A stretch of DNA of 64,000 bases, taken from the NCBI GenBank assembly GCA_023134145.1, contig JAGLUW010000031.1:1-64000 (forward strand). The letters run 5' to 3'. Below are positions 49,094-58,814 of this stretch, piece after piece; the first letter of the stretch is position 1, and each line of letters starts with the position of its first letter. A model generated the notes under the pieces. The model ran no database searches. It was given only the letters and a program-made list of their open reading frames with translations, and was not told the origin of the DNA. A program made the position numbers and the translations under genes. This DNA comes from Sulfuriflexus sp. (lineage in GTDB: Bacteria > Pseudomonadota > Gammaproteobacteria > AKS1).

Positions 49094-50283
49094 ATGCTCG
49101 CTTAGTTAGTAAAATTATTTTTCTGGTATCAGCATTAGGCTTGAGCGCATGTTCATCGATAAGTGAATCTGTTTCAGAAACAGTGCGTGGTTATTTAAGT
49201 AGTGATGATATTGCAGAAAAGCCAGCCGAGTTAGTTAAATTTAAATCAACATTGAATGTTTCTGAAAGTTGGTCAGCGAATGTTGGTAGTGATGCAAAGA
49301 AACTATATGTGCGTTTGCAGCCAGCGGTCGATGGAGATCGTATTTATGCTGCAGGTGTTAAGGGAAAAGTATCTGCTTACGATGTTAAGACCGGTAACTT
49401 AATTTGGCAGGTAAACACTGAAGCAAGATTACGCGGTGGTCCTGGTGTCGGTGATGGTCTTGTCTTACTCGGTACGGCAGACGCTGAGCTAATTGCATTG
49501 GATCGTGACACAGGCGCAGAACGCTGGAGAACCTTGGCATCAAGTGAAATTCTCGCAGCGCCAAGTGCGGCTGATGGTGTTGCCGTTGCACGAAGCATTG
49601 ATGGGCGAATTTTTGCTTATAACTCGACAACAGGCAAACGACTTTGGATTCATGATAGTAGTGTGCCCGTACTTACATTGAGAGGCACAAGTGCCACGGT
49701 GATCTTTGCTGGCGGCGTCATTGCTGGTTTAGCAAATGGTAAAATGGTTGCATTGCGATTAAAGAATGGTGAATTACTTTGGGAAAAACGAATCGCCGTG
49801 CCTAGTGGTCGATCTGAACTTGCACGTATTGTAGATATTGATGCAGATCCACTGGTTGCTGATGGTGTAATCCATGTTGCGACTTTTCAAGGCAATGTTG
49901 CGACGATTGCTTTAGAAAATGGACGAGGCCTTTGGAACCGTAAAATGTCTTCACATGCAGGCATTGGTGCTGACAAAGAGCGTTTATATGTTACCGATGA
50001 AGACAGCCAAGTTTGGTCTTTAGAACGTCGTAGTGGTTCTTCTTTTTGGAAGAATACAGAATTACGTGCACGTAAATTAACCGCGCCAGCAACGATTGAT
50101 AATCACATCGTTGTTGCTGATCTTGAAGGTTATGTGCATTTCCTAAAACGTGATAATGGCGCAGTTGCTGCACGTATTCGTGTTGGTAGTAGTCCTATTG
50201 TAGCTGCACCGATAGTCGTAGGTAATATTGTATTCATTAGCAGTAGTGCAGGTACCTTAACTGCAATACGTGTTGGTGGGTAG
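49090..50283 (+). CDS. bamB: Outer membrane protein assembly factor BamB
   Basis: BamB is a lipoprotein of the BAM complex that folds outer membrane barrels. The 397-residue protein has a signal ending in the lipobox LGLSAC and repeated beta-propeller units with WD-like ends (for example DVKTGNLIWQVNTEARLRGG and ALDRDTGAERWRTL). It is coupled to yfgM by a four-base overlap and lies 19 bases before der. Confidence 0.95.
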   Translation: MNARLVSKIIFLVSALGLSACSSISESVSETVRGYLSSDDIAEKPAELVKFKSTLNVSESWSANVGSDAKKLYVRLQPAVDGDRIYAAGVKGKVSAYDVKTGNLIWQVNTEARLRGGPGVGDGLVLLGTADAELIALDRDTGAERWRTLASSEILAAPSAADGVAVARSIDGRIFAYNSTTGKRLWIHDSSVPVLTLRGTSATVIFAGGVIAGLANGKMVALRLKNGELLWEKRIAVPSGRSELARIVDIDADPLVADGVIHVATFQGNVATIALENGRGLWNRKMSSHAGIGADKERLYVTDEDSQVWSLERRSGSSFWKNTELRARKLTAPATIDNHIVVADLEGYVHFLKRDNGAVAARIRVGSSPIVAAPIVVGNIVFISSSAGTLTAIRVGG

Positions 50284-50302
50284 TCGTTAAAGACTCTAAG
50301 TT

Positions 50303-51709
50303 ATGAAACCAGTCCTCGCACTTGTTGGCCGACCTAATGTAGGTAAGTCGACCCTTTTTAATAGACTCACGCGTACGCGTGATGCCATTGTTGCTGATCA
50401 GCCCGGTATGACTCGTGATCGTAAATACGGTACCGCAACATTTGGTGAGCGGGAGATGATCCTAATTGATACCGGTGGCCTAAGTGGTGAAGACGGTATT
50501 GATGAATTGATGGCAGGGCAGGCAATGCAAGCCATCGACGAATCTGACATTGTTATCTTCTTAGTCGATGCGCGTGATGGTTTAACGTCAGGCGATCAAC
50601 AAATTGGTTCGCATATTCGCAAGCTGGGCAAGAAAGTGATTGTTGCGATGAATAAAAGTGATGGTGCGAATGTTGATGTACTCACGGCTGAATTTTATGC
50701 ATTGGGTTTAGGCGAACCCTTTGCTATTTCTGCGGCACATGGTCGCGGCATGGGCACACTCGAAGATATTATTATTGAGACGCTTCCTGCAGTCGATGAG
50801 GAAGAGCCAGAAGACGAACAAGATGAGGGAATTCGTATTGCCATGATTGGTCGTCCTAATGTAGGCAAGTCTACTTTAGTGAATCGAATTCTCGGTGAAG
50901 ATCGGGTGCTGGTTTATGATATGCCCGGTACAACACGAGATAGTATTAGCATTCCTTTTGAACGACGCGGCGTAGAATACACCTTGATTGATACAGCCGG
51001 TGTGCGTCGACGCAGTAAGGTTAATGAAACGGTCGAAAAATTCAGTATTATTAAAACCCTGCAATCAATTAGTGCCGCTAATATTGTATTGGTTATTTTT
51101 GATGCGCATGAGGGTATTACCGAGCAAGATGTTAGTTTGTTAGGTTATGCGCTTGAACAAGGTCGCGCTCTCGTTATTGCTGTTAATAAATGGGATGGTC
51201 TTGAATCTCATGAACGTAGTCGTATTAAAGATGAACTTGATCGACGTTTATCTTTTATTGATTTTGCTGATATTTATTTTATTTCGGCATTACATGGTAC
51301 GGGTGTAGGTACTTTATTCTCGGCAATTAATAAAGCTTACAAGTCGGCAATGATCAAGATCTCAACACCACGTCTTACACGTATTCTTGAAGATGCGGTA
51401 ACGGCTCATGCACCACCGGTTGTACGCGGGCGACGTATTAAATTGAAATATGCCCACCAAGGTGGCAGAAATCCACCTATTATTGTTATTCACGGTAAGC
51501 AAACGAAAAGTGTTCCACAGAGTTACACGCGTTACTTAACGAACACCTTTCGCAAGGTGTTGGATCTGCATGGCACACCTGTTCGTGTTGAATTTAAGAG
51601 TGGTGATAATCCATTTGAAGGTCGCCGCAGTAAATTGACACCACGACAAGAGTATAAAAAGACGCAAGATAATAAAAAGAAACGCTTTGTGAAAAAGCAC
51701 CGAAGCTAA
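50303..51709 (+). CDS. der: Ribosome biogenesis GTPase Der (EngA)
   Basis: Der is an essential GTPase with two tandem G domains, needed for 50S ribosome maturation. The 468-residue protein has [18 protein letters not shown] and NKSD in the first domain and [18 protein letters not shown] and NKWD in the second, then the KH-like C-terminal domain and a basic tail. It ends the long housekeeping run and is followed by an A+T-rich hairpin. Confidence 0.97.
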   Translation: MKPVLALVGRPNVGKSTLFNRLTRTRDAIVADQPGMTRDRKYGTATFGEREMILIDTGGLSGEDGIDELMAGQAMQAIDESDIVIFLVDARDGLTSGDQQIGSHIRKLGKKVIVAMNKSDGANVDVLTAEFYALGLGEPFAISAAHGRGMGTLEDIIIETLPAVDEEEPEDEQDEGIRIAMIGRPNVGKSTLVNRILGEDRVLVYDMPGTTRDSISIPFERRGVEYTLIDTAGVRRRSKVNETVEKFSIIKTLQSISAANIVLVIFDAHEGITEQDVSLLGYALEQGRALVIAVNKWDGLESHERSRIKDELDRRLSFIDFADIYFISALHGTGVGTLFSAINKAYKSAMIKISTPRLTRILEDAVTAHAPPVVRGRRIKLKYAHQGGRNPPIIVIHGKQTKSVPQSYTRYLTNTFRKVLDLHGTPVRVEFKSGDNPFEGRRSKLTPRQEYKKTQDNKKKRFVKKHRS

Positions 51710-51745
51710 AGGGCTTAATAGTTTCAAAACATCTTATTTTGATTA

Positions 51746-51782
51746 AAGAATGGCTAATTTCTCATAGAATTGGTCATTTTTG
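51746..51782 (+). terminator. Terminator after der
   Basis: A stem of about 11-14 base pairs including G-T pairs (left arm from 51746, right arm ending at 51781, eight-base loop) ends in a T run. It is A+T-rich, so strength is uncertain. Confidence 0.5.
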
Positions 51783-51848
51783 TTAAGTAGGCCACGTTTC
51801 TACGGCTAATATCGCCTACAGTGTCACTATGAATCAAAGGAATAACCG

Positions 51849-54104
51849 ATGAAGGCCATTTGGGGATACATTTGCCGCTTCCTAAGTAATGCGCGGGCAT
51901 TGGTATTGTTTTTGGCTATTGTCTTATTGACGCCGGTTGCTCAACCTCTTTCAGAATACCTCGATAGCCATTGGTTCAAATGGGCTTCTTATCTTCAGCA
52001 ACAATCAACTGTTACGACAAATGTGGTGATGATTGAGATCCCTTATGACGTGAGTGGCAATCGATCAAAATTATTTATTGAACGGGTTTCTGCCGAGAGA
52101 CCAACGGCGATGGCATTCATTGGTTTACCATTGGATAGCTCGGTACGTAGAAAATTACAGGCATTATCTATTCCTGTTGGTTTGGTGCCAGGTTCAGTCA
52201 ATCATGATGCTTTCCCCTTTAGTACTGCAAAACGTATTACACCGTTTGATTTGTCTTATAAGCCATCATTGTTTAACGCATTGCTAAAACAGCCACCACA
52301 ACTTTCGCTTGATAGTAAATTACGAAAAAAATCATTATATGTACCACTAGGAAAAGTATCACAACAGCAACATGATTTGGTTTGGCGGCAAGGGCAGTTG
52401 CCTATCGCAGATTTGATTTTAAGAATGTATGAAAAGGGAAATGTAACTAAGGCACTGCGTTGGCAAGATGGAGTAGGTTTACGCCTTGATAAAGATCAGG
52501 TGTTGACGGGAACCAATGGCCGAGTTTATATCCCGTCTTCTGAAAAACCAGAAACACCTTATTTTAGTAGTACTGAATTCAGTCGAAATGAATCGCTGCG
52601 ACAATTTCATAATAAAATAATTATTTTTGGTCAGGGTAGCCTTACTCAGATGGAATCATTGGCGCGAGTCCTAACCTCGATGCTAAATGGTAGTAGTGTT
52701 TATACACCAGCATGGGCGTATTTAATGTTCTTTGTTGGTGTGTTATTTATTGTTTTATATCTTTTTATATTATTACCAACACTTCGTTTTACGACGGGTT
52801 TATTGATTAGTGGTATATTTGTCACGGTTATTTTAGCTGGGCAAGTTGGGTTGTTGTTGGCAGCACAATTATGGTTACCATTAACGATATTGATGTTGTT
52901 TATTATTATGGGTCACGCCTTAATGATGTTAGTGCTGTGTTATGAAAAGAAACTAAAGGTATTAGTTGATGATAAGGATGATGCCTTATTAAAACTCGGT
53001 TCTAAAGAAGTTGAAATTGGCGAATATGATCAGGCGGCGACAACCTTACTTAATTGCAAACCAAGTAATGATGTATTCGAATTACTTTATGTCATTGGTA
53101 TTGAGTACGAGCGCCAACGCCGTTATGACAAAGCCTTTCGACTTTTTAGTCGATTATCTTTAATGAATAAGGGTTACAGTGATGTTGCGAAAAGGTTAAA
53201 AAGCTTAGCCGATGTGCAAGGTGGTGGTGCGAAGGTAACAAATAGTACTTTTAATGGTGCAAGCACATTAGTGATGCCTGAGCTTGGTTTAGAACACCCC
53301 GTGCTAGGACGTTATGAATTGCGTCAAGAATTAGGCCGAGGGGCGATGGGCGTTGTTTATCTTGGGCATGATCCAAAGATCGTACGTGATGTTGCTATTA
53401 AAACAATTAACCTTAAACAGTTTAGTGGCAAAGAGGCAGAAGCGATTCGAACTCGTTTCTTCCGTGAAGCCGAAGCAGCCGGCAGATTAAATCATCCGAA
53501 TATTGTCACCGTATTTGATATTGGCGAAGAACAAAATCTTGCCTTTATTGCAATGGACTATATTCCAGGCAAACCGCTTAGTGAATACACCAATCCAGAT
53601 GAAATACTGGATTGTCACACAATCTATAAATTAATAGGTCAGGCTGCACAGGCACTGGATTATGCGCACAGGCAAGGCATTGTTCACCGTGATATTAAAC
53701 CGGGAAATATTCTTTATAACGAAGACGATGATCGCATTAAGGTAAGTGATTTTGGTATTGCACGTGTTACGGATACCACAACAACGAGAACCGGCACGAT
53801 ACTGGGTAGTCCAAGTTATATGGCACCAGAACAATTAACTGATGGCAAGGTTGATGGTCGTGCGGATATATTTAGTTTAGGCGTGACACTTTATCAGCTA
53901 TTGACGGGTGAATTGCCATTTAAAGGTGATAACTTGGCTAGCCTTGCATATCAAATTACGAATAAAAAACAGCGTAGCATTCGTGAATTGCGACCTGAGT
54001 TGCCAGTTAAGATTGTTAAGATAATTAATAAGGCGTTACAGAAAGATCCCGCTAAGCGCTATACATCTGCACAGGAAATGGCAGACGCCTTAGCGAAGGC
54101 ATAG
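51849..54104 (+). CDS. Membrane Ser/Thr protein kinase with CHASE2-like N-terminus
   Basis: This is a eukaryotic-type protein kinase with its catalytic domain at the C-terminus (about 488-750). It has GRGAMGVVYLG, the lysine in DVAIKTINL, the catalytic loop HRDIKPGN near 614, DFGIAR, and an activation loop rich in Thr before GSPSYMAPEQ. The N-terminal half has a membrane segment (about 15-32), a probably periplasmic region of about 250 residues that looks like a divergent CHASE2 sensor, and three more membrane segments (about 288-365). A short TPR-like stretch (about 375-455) follows. This inverted order, sensor first and kinase last, differs from PknB-type kinases. AAAGGAA precedes the ATG. 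A PP2C phosphatase and an FHA gene follow as partners. Confidence 0.9.
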   Translation: MKAIWGYICRFLSNARALVLFLAIVLLTPVAQPLSEYLDSHWFKWASYLQQQSTVTTNVVMIEIPYDVSGNRSKLFIERVSAERPTAMAFIGLPLDSSVRRKLQALSIPVGLVPGSVNHDAFPFSTAKRITPFDLSYKPSLFNALLKQPPQLSLDSKLRKKSLYVPLGKVSQQQHDLVWRQGQLPIADLILRMYEKGNVTKALRWQDGVGLRLDKDQVLTGTNGRVYIPSSEKPETPYFSSTEFSRNESLRQFHNKIIIFGQGSLTQMESLARVLTSMLNGSSVYTPAWAYLMFFVGVLFIVLYLFILLPTLRFTTGLLISGIFVTVILAGQVGLLLAAQLWLPLTILMLFIIMGHALMMLVLCYEKKLKVLVDDKDDALLKLGSKEVEIGEYDQAATTLLNCKPSNDVFELLYVIGIEYERQRRYDKAFRLFSRLSLMNKGYSDVAKRLKSLADVQGGGAKVTNSTFNGASTLVMPELGLEHPVLGRYELRQELGRGAMGVVYLGHDPKIVRDVAIKTINLKQFSGKEAEAIRTRFFREAEAAGRLNHPNIVTVFDIGEEQNLAFIAMDYIPGKPLSEYTNPDEILDCHTIYKLIGQAAQALDYAHRQGIVHRDIKPGNILYNEDDDRIKVSDFGIARVTDTTTTRTGTILGSPSYMAPEQLTDGKVDGRADIFSLGVTLYQLLTGELPFKGDNLASLAYQITNKKQRSIRELRPELPVKIVKIINKALQKDPAKRYTSAQEMADALAKA

Positions 54105-54115
54105 AGGATGACGCG

Positions 54116-54868
54116 ATGAGTCAATTTAAAATATACGGTGAAACAGATAAAGGCTTAGTACGCGAAAACAATCAAGATAGTATTGATTGGTATTTAAGCA
54201 CCAAAGAAGATATTGCCTTGGCCATATTAGCAGATGGAGTAGGTGGTTTTTCTGGTGGTGAAGTTGCAAGTCGCTTAGCGGTTGAGCATGCTCGTGAAGA
54301 AATTTGCCAATCAATAAAAGAAGACAGTAAAGGTTGGCAAGCAGAAAGCGCAAGAATGGTATGGCGTACGATGGATGCGATTGCTGTGGCAAACACGGCT
54401 GTGAATAAGGTACGCAGTACAAATGACGAAATAGGGCGCATGGGAACCACTATTGTTATGGCCTTGGCACATGGAGAACACCTATGCATTGCTCACATTG
54501 GTGATTCACGTTGTTATCGTTACCGTGACGGTGAGTTGCAACAAATGACAATTGACCACTCCATGGAGCAGGAACTGCGGCTTGCCGGTGCAGTCGCAAC
54601 AAATACAGCATATAAAAATGTATTAACTCGAACATTAGGCGTTGAAGCCTGTGTCGATCCAGAAGTTACTATGCAAGCAACCGAAGCTGATGATATTTAT
54701 TTATTATGCTCAGACGGACTGAGTAGTTATATAGAAGATACCGATATAGTTAACATACTTAAAGACTTGGATGGCTTATCACAAGGGGTAAGCCATTTAG
54801 TGCAGGCGGCTAACGATGCCGGTGGCAGTGATAATATTTCTGTAATATTGATAAAAAGAATAAGTTAA
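54116..54868 (+). CDS. PP2C-family Ser/Thr protein phosphatase
   Basis: The 250-residue phosphatase has the PP2C metal-binding motifs: GLVRENNQDS near the N-terminus, ADGVGGFSGGEVAS, GTTIVMAL, HIGDSRCYRYRDGEL, CSDGLSSY and GGSDNISVIL. All the aspartates expected for the two-metal centre are present. It starts 11 bases after the kinase and should reverse its phosphorylations. It is soluble, with no membrane segment, and the FHA gene follows within 14 bases. Confidence 0.94.
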   Translation: MSQFKIYGETDKGLVRENNQDSIDWYLSTKEDIALAILADGVGGFSGGEVASRLAVEHAREEICQSIKEDSKGWQAESARMVWRTMDAIAVANTAVNKVRSTNDEIGRMGTTIVMALAHGEHLCIAHIGDSRCYRYRDGELQQMTIDHSMEQELRLAGAVATNTAYKNVLTRTLGVEACVDPEVTMQATEADDIYLLCSDGLSSYIEDTDIVNILKDLDGLSQGVSHLVQAANDAGGSDNISVILIKRIS

Positions 54869-54881
54869 GAGGAGAACTCAA

Positions 54882-55232
54882 ATGGCTAAATTAATATTGA
54901 TCGTTGATGGCGTAGGTGGTCAGCATTTTGATATCGATGGTGATAGCTTAAGTATCGGTAGATCAACAGATAATGATGTGCATATTGATGATTTGGCTGT
55001 GAGCAATCAACATGCTGTTATTGAGCGGAATCAAGATGAACACTTTGCTGAGCATGTAGAGTATGAATTACGTGATCTTGGTAGCACCAATAGCACCTTT
55101 GTGAATGATGTTAAAATCAGCTCAAAGAAACTTACTAACAATGATATTGTGAAAGTGGGTTGGAGTACATTTAAATTTGTCGATGAAAGCCAGCCATCGA
55201 TGGATACCACTGCTTATATTTTGCCTGATTAA
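54882..55232 (+). CDS. FHA domain protein
   Basis: FHA domains bind phosphothreonine peptides. The 116-residue protein is a single FHA domain with the key residues in SIGRSTDNDV (Gly-Arg), AVSNQHAVIE (Ser and His) and LGSTNSTFVND (Asn). GGAGAA precedes the ATG. As the third gene of the kinase-phosphatase unit it is the likely adaptor reading the kinase's phosphothreonines, and its C-terminal TTAYILPD could itself be a target. The 100 bases after it, up to the convergent lipoprotein gene, hold no clear feature. Confidence 0.93.
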   Translation: MAKLILIVDGVGGQHFDIDGDSLSIGRSTDNDVHIDDLAVSNQHAVIERNQDEHFAEHVEYELRDLGSTNSTFVNDVKISSKKLTNNDIVKVGWSTFKFVDESQPSMDTTAYILPD

Positions 55233-55332
55233 CATAGCTGTGTGGTATAAACTATCACCAGCAATTACCTGCCACCTCAGCAATCTCCCTATGGTCGGTT
55301 GAAGTCGCAGTGATAGCGGTCATGCCTTAATA

Positions 55333-55935
55333 TTATTTTTTCACCCAGTCCTTGATGAAGTTTTCTATTATTGTATTTAATGCAATGCCATAGGCATTAA
55401 CCAGATCGTGTGGTGATGCGCTATTTGCAACTTGCGTGATTCGGTAGTCTTTGAGCAAGACGAGTTTTCCGCTTTTATCATTTAGCCGTAGCTCAAGTTC
55501 AACAAGAACTTCATTTTTGTTGCCACGCTCGATTTGTTCGAAATGACGTATTTTCCCGCTAAGCTTATATGCTGTTCGCTGTACTGGATCGTAGTTAGCC
55601 ACGGTGTCAGCAACATTGGCATTGCGTAGCGCACTAATTAAGTGCTCTTGAATCATGCGTGGTGGTGTGTCACTCCAGTGATGGTAGTGATATTGCTTTA
55701 ATTGCAAAGCTTGTCCTGACTTACTAAAGAGTAGGGCGCGTTCACTATGCAGGCCATCAGACACCAATCTTTTTACCGATAGGGTGCTGGTAATTGTCTT
55801 TGCTCTGGCTGTTATTTGTGGAGCCGGTAGTTGGTAGAAGTTATCTTCGGGCACAGGTGGTTGCGCGGCACAGGAAACAAGCAAGGAGGTTACGAGTATT
55901 ATATTGAAGCGTAAGAAGTTGTCATGAATTTTCAT
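55333..55935 (-). CDS. ABC transporter auxiliary lipoprotein (PqiC/DUF330 type)
   Basis: The 200-residue protein has a lipoprotein signal ending in the lipobox LLVSC, and the remainder resembles the outer membrane lipoproteins that accompany MCE-type lipid transporters. Such proteins probably dock the MCE tunnel to the outer membrane. Its start overlaps the mlaD stop by four bases, and it is the last gene of the minus-strand Mla operon. It replaces the MlaC/MlaA partners, which are not encoded here. Confidence 0.8.
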   Translation of the reverse strand: MKIHDNFLRFNIILVTSLLVSCAAQPPVPEDNFYQLPAPQITARAKTITSTLSVKRLVSDGLHSERALLFSKSGQALQLKQYHYHHWSDTPPRMIQEHLISALRNANVADTVANYDPVQRTAYKLSGKIRHFEQIERGNKNEVLVELELRLNDKSGKLVLLKDYRITQVANSASPHDLVNAYGIALNTIIENFIKDWVKK

Positions 55936-56834
55936 TTCGCAGCTCCTGCAGCTTTATCTTTCGGTGGTGTGCTACCCAGTAATAGGCCAGGGTTTTCACG
56001 AATTTGGCGGCTGAACTCATTCATGTTACGGCTAGTGCCTTCAAGGTTATAGGTAATGGTATCTATGTGTTGTGATACTGTTTCTAGGCTGGCACTCATT
56101 AAGCGGATAGAGCGTTTTAGATCATCGCGATTTTCATCTACCAGACTACCGGCAGATTTAATGGTTTTATCTACTTCACTAATAGTCTGATCAAGACGTT
56201 GTGCTAGTGAGCCTAGATTTTTAATGGTGGAATTAATACTTTTAACATTTCCTTCACTCAGAATGCCTTCGAGGTTTGCTGCACTATTATCGAGCCGTTG
56301 CATGAGCTGTTTGGCATCGTCGAGTATTCCTGATTCTTTACCTAGTTCATTATTGAGTGTGTTTACAAATTTCCGTACATCACCAATGAGTAATTTAATG
56401 TCACCAGCTGCACCACCAACCGCGGCAAATAGATCGGCACCTTCTTGACCTTGTAGTGTGTCACCTGGTTTAAGAGCTGTATCACTAATGCCTTCATTAA
56501 TATTAATGGTAATGCCACCAAGCAAGCCGGATGAAACAATTTGTGCGATGCTATCAGAAGGGACGTTCCAATCTTCACGAATACCGAATGTGACTTTATA
56601 ACGTGTTCTGCCATTGGTCTGTACCGGCTCTACAGATTCTACCTGACCAAGTTGGTAGCCTTCATAGGAAACAATGGTGCCGTATTTTAGTCCAGCTACA
56701 CTATTGTAATAGACGTTATAGCTTTCGGTGTCGCCATCACGTCCACTGATGAGTGTGAGGCTAACCACCAGTGCAACAATCATTGCCAACACAAAGCTAC
56801 CAACTACCAAATAATTTACATTTTCATGTTTCAT
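55932..56834 (-). CDS. mlaD: MCE-domain protein MlaD
   Basis: MlaD-type proteins form a hexameric ring with a hydrophobic pore that carries lipids between membranes. The 300-residue protein has one N-terminal membrane segment (LVVGSFVLAMIVALVVSLTL), an MCE domain at about 38-118 with GLKYGTIVSYEGYQLGQV and SSGLLGGITININEG, and a long helical tail (about 140-285) rich in heptad-like hydrophobics that may form a barrel or tube. It is longer than the roughly 180-residue Escherichia coli MlaD. It lies between mlaF and the lipoprotein gene. Confidence 0.9.
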   Translation of the reverse strand: MKHENVNYLVVGSFVLAMIVALVVSLTLISGRDGDTESYNVYYNSVAGLKYGTIVSYEGYQLGQVESVEPVQTNGRTRYKVTFGIREDWNVPSDSIAQIVSSGLLGGITININEGISDTALKPGDTLQGQEGADLFAAVGGAAGDIKLLIGDVRKFVNTLNNELGKESGILDDAKQLMQRLDNSAANLEGILSEGNVKSINSTIKNLGSLAQRLDQTISEVDKTIKSAGSLVDENRDDLKRSIRLMSASLETVSQHIDTITYNLEGTSRNMNEFSRQIRENPGLLLGSTPPKDKAAGAAK

Positions 56835-56839
56835 AATAC

Positions 56840-57658
56840 TTAGCTCTTTTGTCCGGTCAGTTCTTTAATATATTCATCGGCATCGATCTCAATATGCCGC
56901 GCTTCTCGATTTAACAAACTTTGAATACGCTCATTGTCTGAATTGCGCACTTCTTCAACGGTGCCGATCATCAGGATGTCACCTTTATCCAATACAGTAA
57001 TGCGATCGGCTATGCGAAAGGTGCTATCAAGATCGTGAGTAACAACAACAATGGTTGTATTGAGAGCCTTGCGTATGCGTAGAATCAAATCATCAAGTTC
57101 GGCTGCTGCAACAGGATCAAGGCCAGCGGAAGGCTCATCAAAAAATAATAGTTTTGGATCCATAACAATGGCGCGAGCTAATGCTGCACGTTTGATCATG
57201 CCACCAGAAAGTTGTGCGGGCATAAGATCTTCAAAGCCACCAAGATTAACAACCGAGAGTTTCATGCGCCCCATGATCTGAATCGTATTTTCATCGAGAT
57301 GAGTATGTTCACGTAAAGGCAGACAAACATTTTCACCAACGGTCATCGAGTTAAACAATGCGCCACCTTGAAAAGACACGCCCATATTTTTTCGCAGCTC
57401 ATCCATTTCTTCGGCATTGATCTCTGTAATGTCTTGACCTAATAATTTAATGCTGCCACTGGTCGCTTCATGTAGTCCTAGCATGTAGCGCAGAAGAGTA
57501 CTTTTACCGGATCCACTACCACCCATGATCACCATGATTTCACCGGTACTCACCTGCATATCAATATTATTTAATATGCGAGTACTGCCGTAATGAGTAA
57601 CGAGGTTCTCTACCTCAATGGCCGCTTGGTCAGTTGGTGTGTGGTGATTACTCATCAT
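56840..57658 (-). CDS. mlaF: Lipid ABC transporter ATPase MlaF
   Basis: MlaF hydrolyses ATP to drive the MlaE permease. The 272-residue protein has Walker A GGSGSGKSTLLRYMLGL, signature LSGGMIKRAALARA and Walker B LLFFDEPSAGLDP, with the H-loop in VVTHDLDS. The start overlaps the mlaE stop by one base (TAATG). A C-terminal extension (about 235-272) may contact the permease as in MlaF, which is inferred. Confidence 0.94.
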   Translation of the reverse strand: MMSNHHTPTDQAAIEVENLVTHYGSTRILNNIDMQVSTGEIMVIMGGSGSGKSTLLRYMLGLHEATSGSIKLLGQDITEINAEEMDELRKNMGVSFQGGALFNSMTVGENVCLPLREHTHLDENTIQIMGRMKLSVVNLGGFEDLMPAQLSGGMIKRAALARAIVMDPKLLFFDEPSAGLDPVAAAELDDLILRIRKALNTTIVVVTHDLDSTFRIADRITVLDKGDILMIGTVEEVRNSDNERIQSLLNREARHIEIDADEYIKELTGQKS

Positions 57659-58449
57659 TAATGTGTCAGGAAGAAGGTGAAGACCATATCGGCGATGATG
57701 ATATAGGTGATTGATAGCACCACTGAACGCGTTGTCGCCCGACCAACACCTTCAGCACCTGCGGTAACGGAAAAACCATTTACAAAACTAACCAACGTAA
57801 TAATCACAGCAAACACTAAACTCTTATAAAGCCCTTGTGTTATGTCATCGATCTGGAGGACTTCAATGGTTCTATCTGCGTAGGCTTGCAAGCTCATACC
57901 CAGTTCGAGTGAGCTATAAACACCACCACCTAATAAAGCAATGAGATCGGCGAAGAAAGTAAGAGCCGGTAGCATGATGAGCATGGCAATCATGGCGGGA
58001 GTAACAAGGTAACGAACAGGACTAATACCAATAACGCGTAGGGCATCTATTTCTTGAGCCATTTGCATGGTACCAATACGCGCAGCGAGTGCGGAACCTG
58101 AACGACCCGCAACAAGAATGCCAATAATGAGAGGTGAGAATTCACGTGTAACCGAAAGTGCGATACCGAGTACGACTTGTGATTCCGCGCCAAAGGTTTT
58201 TAGTGTCGCAATACCTTGAATCGCGAGCATCATACCGATTGCAAAGGCAAGTATGCCAACGATAGGTAAGGCTTGAATGCCAATGTGCATCATTTGGCTA
58301 AAAATGGAGGGAAGCTTTACTGCTTGGTGACGGCGAAAACCAAAGAAGAGCCAATAGAAGGATTCAACCAGTAGGGCAAGCGAATAACCTAGTTCTTCGA
58401 TGCCGCGTAGGGTGGTTTGTCCAAGCTTTTCGGTAAAGGTCTTTAGCAC
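57658..58449 (-). CDS. mlaE: Lipid ABC transporter permease MlaE
   Basis: MlaE is the integral membrane subunit of the MCE transporter. The 263-residue protein has five to six membrane segments and the family core GRSGSALAARIGTMQMAQEIDALRV, the coupling region that meets MlaF. The start is GTG with a poor ribosome binding site, 11 bases after the STAS gene, which suggests coupling to it. Its order after STAS and before mlaF is central to the regulatory idea given in the findings. Confidence 0.93.
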   Translation of the reverse strand: MLKTFTEKLGQTTLRGIEELGYSLALLVESFYWLFFGFRRHQAVKLPSIFSQMMHIGIQALPIVGILAFAIGMMLAIQGIATLKTFGAESQVVLGIALSVTREFSPLIIGILVAGRSGSALAARIGTMQMAQEIDALRVIGISPVRYLVTPAMIAMLIMLPALTFFADLIALLGGGVYSSLELGMSLQAYADRTIEVLQIDDITQGLYKSLVFAVIITLVSFVNGFSVTAGAEGVGRATTRSVVLSITYIIIADMVFTFFLTH

Positions 58450-58460
58450 TATTATTTTAA

Positions 58461-58814
58461 TCAGCTAGCCTGTAATCGTTCATTGAGTGAAGCATGAATA
58501 GAAAATACTTTATCCAGATGAGCTAGTTGTAAAACATTCATTACGGCTTCGCTGGTATTGATAAGCCCGAACTCAAGCTGGTTCGTTTTGGCGAGTTGGT
58601 AACCTTCAACAAGGCTGGCAACACCGGAACTATCAATATAAGTAACAGCAGAAAGGTCGATGACGGTATTACGGTCTGATTTAACGCAGTTGAGTATGAC
58701 TTCACGAGCATGCGGTGTGCCATAGAGATCGATTTCGCCGGCAAAGCGAACAATGAGATACCCTTGCTCATCATCAATTTCAAAACTCACAGGACTGTCA
58801 CTTATTTTTTGCAT
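58461..58814 (-). CDS. STAS-domain protein (anti-sigma antagonist or MlaB-like)
   Basis: The 117-residue protein is a single STAS domain. It has the phosphorylatable serine motif of anti-sigma antagonists in TYIDSSGVASLVEGYQLA (about residues 59-76), preceded by NTVIDLSAV. Two roles are possible: the MlaB subunit, a STAS protein in the Mla complex, or a SpoIIAA-type partner-switch protein. Its gene overlaps the phosphatase/kinase gene upstream by 17 bases and lies 11 bases before mlaE, so it could be both at once. Confidence 0.88.
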   Translation of the reverse strand: MQKISDSPVSFEIDDEQGYLIVRFAGEIDLYGTPHAREVILNCVKSDRNTVIDLSAVTYIDSSGVASLVEGYQLAKTNQLEFGLINTSEAVMNVLQLAHLDKVFSIHASLNERLQAS

